Made by a program: the position numbers and the translations under genes. From Candidatus Stahliibacteriota bacterium CG08_land_8_20_14_0_20_40_26 (GTDB lineage Bacteria > Hydrothermota > UBA3073), in NCBI GenBank assembly GCA_002774315.1, contig PEYP01000100.1, positions 1 to 9,614 of the forward strand: DNA of 9,614 nt. Direction: 5' to 3'. The stretch's first letter is position 1. Each line of letters opens with the position of its first letter. Shown here piece by piece: positions 5,434-9,614 of the stretch. The notes below the pieces were generated by a model. It saw nothing but the letters and a program-made list of their open reading frames with translations, was not told the DNA's origin and did no database searches.

Positions 5434-6561
5434 ATGAGAATTCTCGGAATAGATGAGGCTGGAAGAGGACCTGCTATAGGTCCAATGATTATGGCGGGTG
5501 TCCTGTATGACGAAAAAATGGATGAGGCACTTACAAAAATGGGTATCCGAGACTCAAAGAGATTAACATCAAACAGGCGAGAATCACTTGAAATGAGAAT
5601 AAAGAAGAATGTAGAGCGGTATTGGATTGTTGAAATTCCCGTTTCACTTATAGATAGAAAGAATCTTAATACGCTTGAGATAGAATCTACCGCCTCTATA
5701 ATAAATGAAGCAGATGCAGACAGGGTCTTTCTGGATGCGCCAGTAGCGGGCAGTGGAATAGATAAATACATTAAGAAGCTTAGAGAGATTGCCCGAAAGG
5801 AAACAGCAATTACGGCAGAGAACCATGCAGATGATATATATCCCTGTGTAAGTGCAGCGTCTATACTTGCAAAGGTTGAGAGAGATAGGATAATTAAAAA
5901 GTTACAGGAGAGATATGGTGACTTTGGTTCTGGCTATCCTGGAGATGATAAAACACGAAAATTTATACCAGAATGGCATAAATTCCCTGATATAGTGCGT
6001 AAGAGGTGGTCTCCAGTAAGAGAAGCTATGGTGAGAAGGGGCAGGATTATGATATTGGGTGAGAAGGATACAGGCAAGACAGAACTTGCAAGGCAACTTG
6101 TGAATATCGGAATAGATAAAGGTATGGAAGTTGGGGTATTGGACCTCGATCCGGGACAATCACATATAGGAAAACCCGGCACACTTGGCTTCGGTATAGC
6201 TTGTAGAAAGATAAGGCGTCTTGAGCAGATAACCCCTCTGGTGGCGTATTCAATCTTCAGCCTGTCTCCAAATGGATGCGAGGAGAGAATACTACAAGGG
6301 ATAGAACGGATGATGGAAAGAATCCCACAGGTTGATTTACTCATCGTTGACACCTCTGGATACACTAAAAATATGGATTTCAAGAAAGAGAAGATAAGAC
6401 TCGTAAATCCTGATAGTGTAGTCTTTCTGGAGCGCAAAAATGAGTTAGAGTTCCTTAAAAAAGGGTTGGAATTAAGAATCTATTCAGTGCCGGTGTACGA
6501 GGGTGTGAGAAAAAAATCAGACAGAAAAAGGAAGGTATTTAGAAAGAAAATGGGCGGGTAG
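5434..6561 (+). CDS. fusion: archaeal-type RNase HII + CLP1/Grc3-type polynucleotide kinase domain
   Basis: A 375-aa two-domain protein in one uninterrupted frame. Residues 1 to about 197 are RNase HII, which cuts the RNA strand of RNA-DNA hybrids and DNA at embedded ribonucleotides. Catalytic acids Asp7, Glu8, Asp101 and Asp133 and the GRG motif (10-12) are present. DEAGRGPAIGP, FLDAPV and GSGYPGD match the archaeal/eukaryal form rather than the bacterial one. Residues from about 204 resemble the P-loop domain of CLP1/Nol9/Grc3 RNA 5'-OH kinases: Walker A GEKDTGKT (209-216), DLDPGQ (237-242), KPGTL, SLSP (276-279) and DTSG (306-309). The N- and C-terminal domains of eukaryotic CLP1 are absent, and the tail is very basic. 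Kinase activity is inferred. A GTG at 5407 overlapping the upstream stop (GTGA) is in frame, but ATG 5434 has AGGG eight bases upstream and puts the acids at the usual archaeal positions (about 7 and 8). It ends one base from the rseP stop. Confidence 0.88.
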   Translation: MRILGIDEAGRGPAIGPMIMAGVLYDEKMDEALTKMGIRDSKRLTSNRRESLEMRIKKNVERYWIVEIPVSLIDRKNLNTLEIESTASIINEADADRVFLDAPVAGSGIDKYIKKLREIARKETAITAENHADDIYPCVSAASILAKVERDRIIKKLQERYGDFGSGYPGDDKTRKFIPEWHKFPDIVRKRWSPVREAMVRRGRIMILGEKDTGKTELARQLVNIGIDKGMEVGVLDLDPGQSHIGKPGTLGFGIACRKIRRLEQITPLVAYSIFSLSPNGCEERILQGIERMMERIPQVDLLIVDTSGYTKNMDFKKEKIRLVNPDSVVFLERKNELEFLKKGLELRIYSVPVYEGVRKKSDRKRKVFRKKMGG

Positions 6562-6562
6562 A

Positions 6563-7828
6563 TTATCGCTTGAAAATTCTTATAATATCGTTCATCGTTA
6601 CATATAGCATAAGGAACATTATAAGTGTAAAACCTATCATCTGTATAATGGAGGAAATCCTCTCTGATGGACGCCTCCGACTTATCTTCTCTATAAGAAT
6701 GATGAGAAGGTGACCACCATCAAGTGGTGGAAATGGGATAAGATTCAGAATTCCGAGTTGACAGGAGAGAAATGCTATGAATGAAAGGAAAGATGCAAGT
6801 CCCCAGGATAGAGATTGTCCTGCAAATTGCATAATTGCTAACGGACCCCCAAGGTGCCTTGGAGACATTTCTCTTCTAACAAGCTGTTTAAGAAATGAAG
6901 CAGTAAGCCATATTGTCAGCCCCGTATCCTTGAGACCTTGATAGAACGAATATAATCCTAATCTCTTTCTCGTCGTATGTACTGCGACTCCTATCATCCC
7001 GACCTTCTTTACCTTGTTATCAACGATCGTCTCTTTTTCCTCCGGAATTACAGTGGTTGTCAGTGTATCTTCTCCCCGCAGAACTACAATCTCTAAGGTA
7101 TCCCCCGGGCTTCTCCGGATGATGTCCACCATAGTTTCCCACTCATTAATTTCTGTGTTATCAATCTGAATTACCCTGTCCTCTCTTTTAAGTCCCGCAT
7201 TATACGCAGGACTATTCCTTTCAACATCACCCAATAGGGATGAGATGAGAGGGGTAATACTATCAATATACGCAGCCGGAAGGGCGAGAGTAAGTGTGTC
7301 ATCATTTCTGAGGAGCATCAGTACATTGTCGCTATTTCTATCCACTCTTCTCTCTATCTCCCACCAGTCAAATACAGAAACGCCATTTATGGATAGTATC
7401 TTGTCATATTTTTTTAGTCCTGTAGTTTTTAGTGCAGTTTGTACTATTGTTGTATCTATTGTACCTATTCCAAGAAAGAGATTGATGCAGGAGTAAAATA
7501 CCACAGCAAGAATAAGATTAAATAGAGGGCCAGAGAATACAACCCTTGCCTTTATTCCGGGTGGTTTTGATAAAAATTCCATCTCACTGCCCGTTGCAGT
7601 TGCTGGCTCTTCACCCGCCATCTTGACATAACCCCCAAAGAGTATAAGCCTCACACTGTATTTCGTTTCCCCACTTTCCCAGCCAAAAAGTCTGGGCCCA
7701 AATCCAAGTGAGAACTCTGGCACTCCAATTCCTGAACGCTTTGCAACCAGGAAATGTCCAAGTTCGTGCGATATGATAAGTATGGAAAGTGCTATTACAG
7801 CACCTATAATATTTAATGAGATGCCCAT
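6563..7828 (-). CDS. rseP: RseP/site-2 intramembrane zinc metalloprotease
   Basis: A 421-aa inner-membrane protease of the site-2 family. In E. coli RseP cleaves the anti-sigma factor RseA in envelope stress and clears signal peptides. Zinc motif HELGH is at 21-25 in the first membrane helix and the third ligand lies in NLIPFPPLDGG (362-372, Asp370). The FGGYVKM loop (64-70) is typical of the active-site beta-hairpin. Membrane segments lie at about 5-28, 96-119, 340-362 and 392-412. Between them are a degenerate first PDZ domain (about 130-180) and a clear second one (about 195-262). It is last in the leftward operon, 19 nt after dxr. Only a weak Shine-Dalgarno is visible before its ATG, so translation may partly depend on dxr. 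Its stop codon is one base from that of the converging fusion gene. No anti-sigma or sigma gene is in the window, so its target is unknown. Confidence 0.95.
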   Translation of the reverse strand: MGISLNIIGAVIALSILIISHELGHFLVAKRSGIGVPEFSLGFGPRLFGWESGETKYSVRLILFGGYVKMAGEEPATATGSEMEFLSKPPGIKARVVFSGPLFNLILAVVFYSCINLFLGIGTIDTTIVQTALKTTGLKKYDKILSINGVSVFDWWEIERRVDRNSDNVLMLLRNDDTLTLALPAAYIDSITPLISSLLGDVERNSPAYNAGLKREDRVIQIDNTEINEWETMVDIIRRSPGDTLEIVVLRGEDTLTTTVIPEEKETIVDNKVKKVGMIGVAVHTTRKRLGLYSFYQGLKDTGLTIWLTASFLKQLVRREMSPRHLGGPLAIMQFAGQSLSWGLASFLSFIAFLSCQLGILNLIPFPPLDGGHLLIILIEKISRRRPSERISSIIQMIGFTLIMFLMLYVTMNDIIRIFKR

Positions 7829-7847
7829 TATGTCTTATCTATATCAT

Positions 7848-8984
7848 CTATAAGTTCAACAGTCTAACAAGTTCTGATGTTTCTCTTCTTGCCCACTTAT
7901 CAGCTTCCTCTATCTCCTGAAGAACTGGATTTTCTATAGCTCGGTGTTTATTCATTACCTTCTGTATTATTTCTGGAATATCAGGAAGGGTTATTTTTCT
8001 CTTCAGAAACGAACGCACACACACCTCATCCGATGCAGATAAAACGGCTGGCATTGTCCCTGCAATAGATACAGCCTTGTATGCGAGTGAAAGGCAGGGA
8101 AATTTTTCTTTGTCAGGGGGTTCAAATTCAAGCAGATGTACTTTTGCCAGATCTAGGGGTTTAACAAGAGAAGGAGTCCTTTTAGGATAAGTAAGTGCAT
8201 ACTGGATTGGAAGCCTCATATCAGGCAGTGAAAGTTGTGCCAAAATTGCACCATCACGGAACCTTACCAGAGAATGTATTATTGATTGGGGATGTATAAG
8301 AACACTAATACTTTCAGGGGGCACACTGAAGAGCCTCACTGCCTCTATCACCTCCAGTCCTTTATTCATAAGTGTAGCAGAATCTACTGTTACCTTCTTC
8401 CCCATCTTCCACACAGGATGTGCAAGTGTCTCCTCTGGTGTTATATATTTTTTTATACCAGATACCCTGAATGGCCCACCGGATGCGGTAAGAATGATCT
8501 CAACAACTTCATCTCTGCCCATCCACATACATTGGTGTATCGCAGAGTGTTCAGAATCTATAGGAACTATCTCACCGCCATATTTTCTGGCAGTATTCAT
8601 TACAATTTCACCAAATGATACAAGAGTTTCTTTATTTGCGATACATACCCGTTTCTTGCCCTGTAACGCAGAGAGTGTAGGATATATGCCCTCAGCGCCT
8701 ACGAGTGCATTTACTACTATATCAGCCTCTCCTTTTGCAATTTCTACAAGTCCTTCTCTACCAGTAAGTAATTTTGCCCCTCTAATATGGAGTGAGCGAG
8801 CAGACGGTTCGTCAGTAATACAGACAACCTCAGGACTATATTCCTCTATCTGCTTCTGCAGGAGTTTTACATTCCTGTGTGTTGAGAGTGCAACTACCTT
8901 GTAATCCTGTCCAAGGTGAGATAAAACCTCGAGAGTAAGTGTGCCTATGGAACCCGTGGAGCCGAGTATGGCGACTTTATGCAT
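7848..8984 (-). CDS. dxr: 1-deoxy-D-xylulose 5-phosphate reductoisomerase
   Basis: A 378-aa enzyme of the MEP isoprenoid pathway that rearranges and reduces DXP to 2-C-methyl-D-erythritol 4-phosphate with NADPH; it is the fosmidomycin target. The N-terminal Rossmann motif GSTGSIG is at 8-14 and NKETLV at 117-122. Metal ligands Asp143 and Glu145 lie in PIDSEHSA and, with Glu211, complete the site. The substrate loop SGGPFR is at 168-173, HPVW at 189-192, and DSATLMNKGLE at 201-211 includes Asn207 and Lys208. The C-terminal helical domain is complete. Its usual NAANE-like motif reads SASDE (316-320), a small departure away from the active-site residues listed. The start is fixed by the closeness of the Rossmann motif; no clear Shine-Dalgarno precedes the ATG. 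It lies 20 nt after cdsA and 19 nt before rseP, the common cdsA-dxr-rseP order. Confidence 0.97.
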   Translation of the reverse strand: MHKVAILGSTGSIGTLTLEVLSHLGQDYKVVALSTHRNVKLLQKQIEEYSPEVVCITDEPSARSLHIRGAKLLTGREGLVEIAKGEADIVVNALVGAEGIYPTLSALQGKKRVCIANKETLVSFGEIVMNTARKYGGEIVPIDSEHSAIHQCMWMGRDEVVEIILTASGGPFRVSGIKKYITPEETLAHPVWKMGKKVTVDSATLMNKGLEVIEAVRLFSVPPESISVLIHPQSIIHSLVRFRDGAILAQLSLPDMRLPIQYALTYPKRTPSLVKPLDLAKVHLLEFEPPDKEKFPCLSLAYKAVSIAGTMPAVLSASDEVCVRSFLKRKITLPDIPEIIQKVMNKHRAIENPVLQEIEEADKWARRETSELVRLLNL

Positions 8985-9004
8985 ATTATCAAAAAGTTTT
9001 AGGA

Positions 9005-9614
9005 TTATACCACAAAGAATCTCAGGTAATAATATACCATAGGAGCAGTAAAGAGAAGGGAATCAAACCTGTCCAGAACTCCCCCATGCCCTGGGATTGA
9101 AGTTGAGACATCCTTCAGATTTGCATCCCTCTTTAACAGGGACTCAACCAGATCTCCCACAACGGCAACAGTATAACCAAGAACACCGAGAATAATCGTA
9201 TCTGCCACTGATAGATATGGTGCATATAACGCACGCATAGTAAACAATGCGCCGGTAGCGGCCAGACCACCACAGATTGCTCCCTCCCAGGATTTTGCAG
9301 GGCTTACCCTTTTCAACATCTTATGTCTTCCAAACCTACTTCCCACAAAGAATGCAGTTATATCACCTGTCCATGCTATTGCAAATGGCAACATTACATA
9401 TGATAACCCCACACCATAATCTCCAGCGATGTGAATAGGAATCTCCCTCAGGAGGATTAGATGGCTGAAGAGCCAGCCTGTATATATGATGCCAAAGTAG
9501 GTAGTTGATATATGGTATATTGCCCTGTCAGGATTTATTCTTGTCAGTTCAGGTATTGAGAGAACGATAAAGAGGAGAGTAATAGTGAAAAGAGTGAAGA
9601 TATAACTTGCAGAG
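9005..9614 (-). CDS. cdsA: phosphatidate cytidylyltransferase (CDP-diglyceride synthase), partial at right edge
   Basis: The C-terminal ~202 residues of CdsA, which makes CDP-diacylglycerol from phosphatidic acid and CTP in the inner membrane, the precursor of phosphatidylethanolamine, phosphatidylglycerol and cardiolipin. The frame is open from 9613 leftward, so the start lies beyond the window; a GTG at 9412 is internal, not the start. The full CDS signature is present: SLLKRDANLKD followed by IPGHGGVLDRFD, with the conserved Lys-Arg, Lys-Asp, His-Gly-Gly and Asp-Arg-x-Asp. Upstream, SPAKSWEG and GDITAFFVGSRFGRHK are also typical, with several hydrophobic membrane helices around them. It is the first visible gene of the leftward cdsA-dxr-rseP operon, and its promoter lies outside the window. 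Confidence 0.95.
   Translation of the reverse strand, partial: SASYIFTLFTITLLFIVLSIPELTRINPDRAIYHISTTYFGIIYTGWLFSHLILLREIPIHIAGDYGVGLSYVMLPFAIAWTGDITAFFVGSRFGRHKMLKRVSPAKSWEGAICGGLAATGALFTMRALYAPYLSVADTIILGVLGYTVAVVGDLVESLLKRDANLKDVSTSIPGHGGVLDRFDSLLFTAPMVYYYLRFFVV

Noticed and set aside
5934..6437. 167-codon minus-strand open frame inside the RNase HII-CLP1 fusion
   Set aside because: Shadow of the sense frame; the sense strand carries catalytic motifs on both sides and the antisense product shows none.
8494..8904. 136-codon plus-strand open frame antisense to dxr
   Set aside because: dxr is certain on the other strand from many conserved motifs; the antisense frame has no recognisable feature.
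9412..9412. GTG at 9412 as the start of cdsA
   Set aside because: The frame continues without a stop to the window edge and encodes hydrophobic CdsA-like sequence, so the gene is cut by the edge instead of starting here.
1..9614. Prophage, insertion sequence, defence or biosynthetic island
   Set aside because: No transposase, integrase, restriction or synthase gene is present; apart from the fusion gene and the small unknown, the content is housekeeping.

Overview
The window is ordinary chromosome from a diderm (two-membrane) bacterium. The evidence is a cdsA-dxr-rseP block, a typical bacterial envelope/isoprenoid operon, and an LptF/LptG-type lipopolysaccharide-export permease. The DNA is moderately AT-rich, with many AGA/AGG and ATA codons. 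The intergenic regions carry degenerate short repeats and a 19-bp palindrome. Nothing seen fixes the phylum. An uncultured candidate-phylum bacterium is my guess, made more likely by an archaeal-type RNase HII sitting among bacterial genes.

Layout. Positions 1-23 are the first seven codons of a leftward gene that leaves the window; it has a strong ribosome binding site and a consensus promoter about 300 nt upstream. Next, leftward, is a GuaD-like base/nucleoside deaminase (370-849) with its own consensus promoter at 1022-1050. Diverging from it is a TldE/PmbA-family gene (1216-2562). It has a consensus promoter and a leader that could fold over its Shine-Dalgarno sequence. After a probable terminator, a new promoter (2651-2679) begins a rightward cluster: an unrecognised 77-aa protein, an LptF/LptG permease, a pyrimidine-nucleoside (thymidine) phosphorylase, and a two-domain protein. 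That last protein joins an archaeal-type RNase HII to a CLP1/Grc3-type polynucleotide kinase P-loop domain. The cluster meets a leftward operon head-on with one base between the two stop codons. The leftward operon reads cdsA (cut by the right edge), dxr, rseP.

How the genes work together. CdsA makes CDP-diacylglycerol for phospholipids, Dxr commits carbon to the MEP isoprenoid route (which feeds the undecaprenyl carrier lipid), and RseP is the envelope site-2 protease. The LptF/G permease on the converging strand also serves the outer membrane. The phosphorylase and the deaminase are nucleoside/base salvage enzymes.

The most notable item is the RNase HII-CLP1 fusion at 5434-6561. All four RNase HII catalytic acids and the Walker A and DxDxGQ motifs of the kinase family are present in one uninterrupted frame. 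This is a nuclease-kinase polypeptide of a kind I do not know to be described. The second most interesting item is the tldE leader, where a six-codon open frame ends inside a segment complementary to the tldE Shine-Dalgarno.
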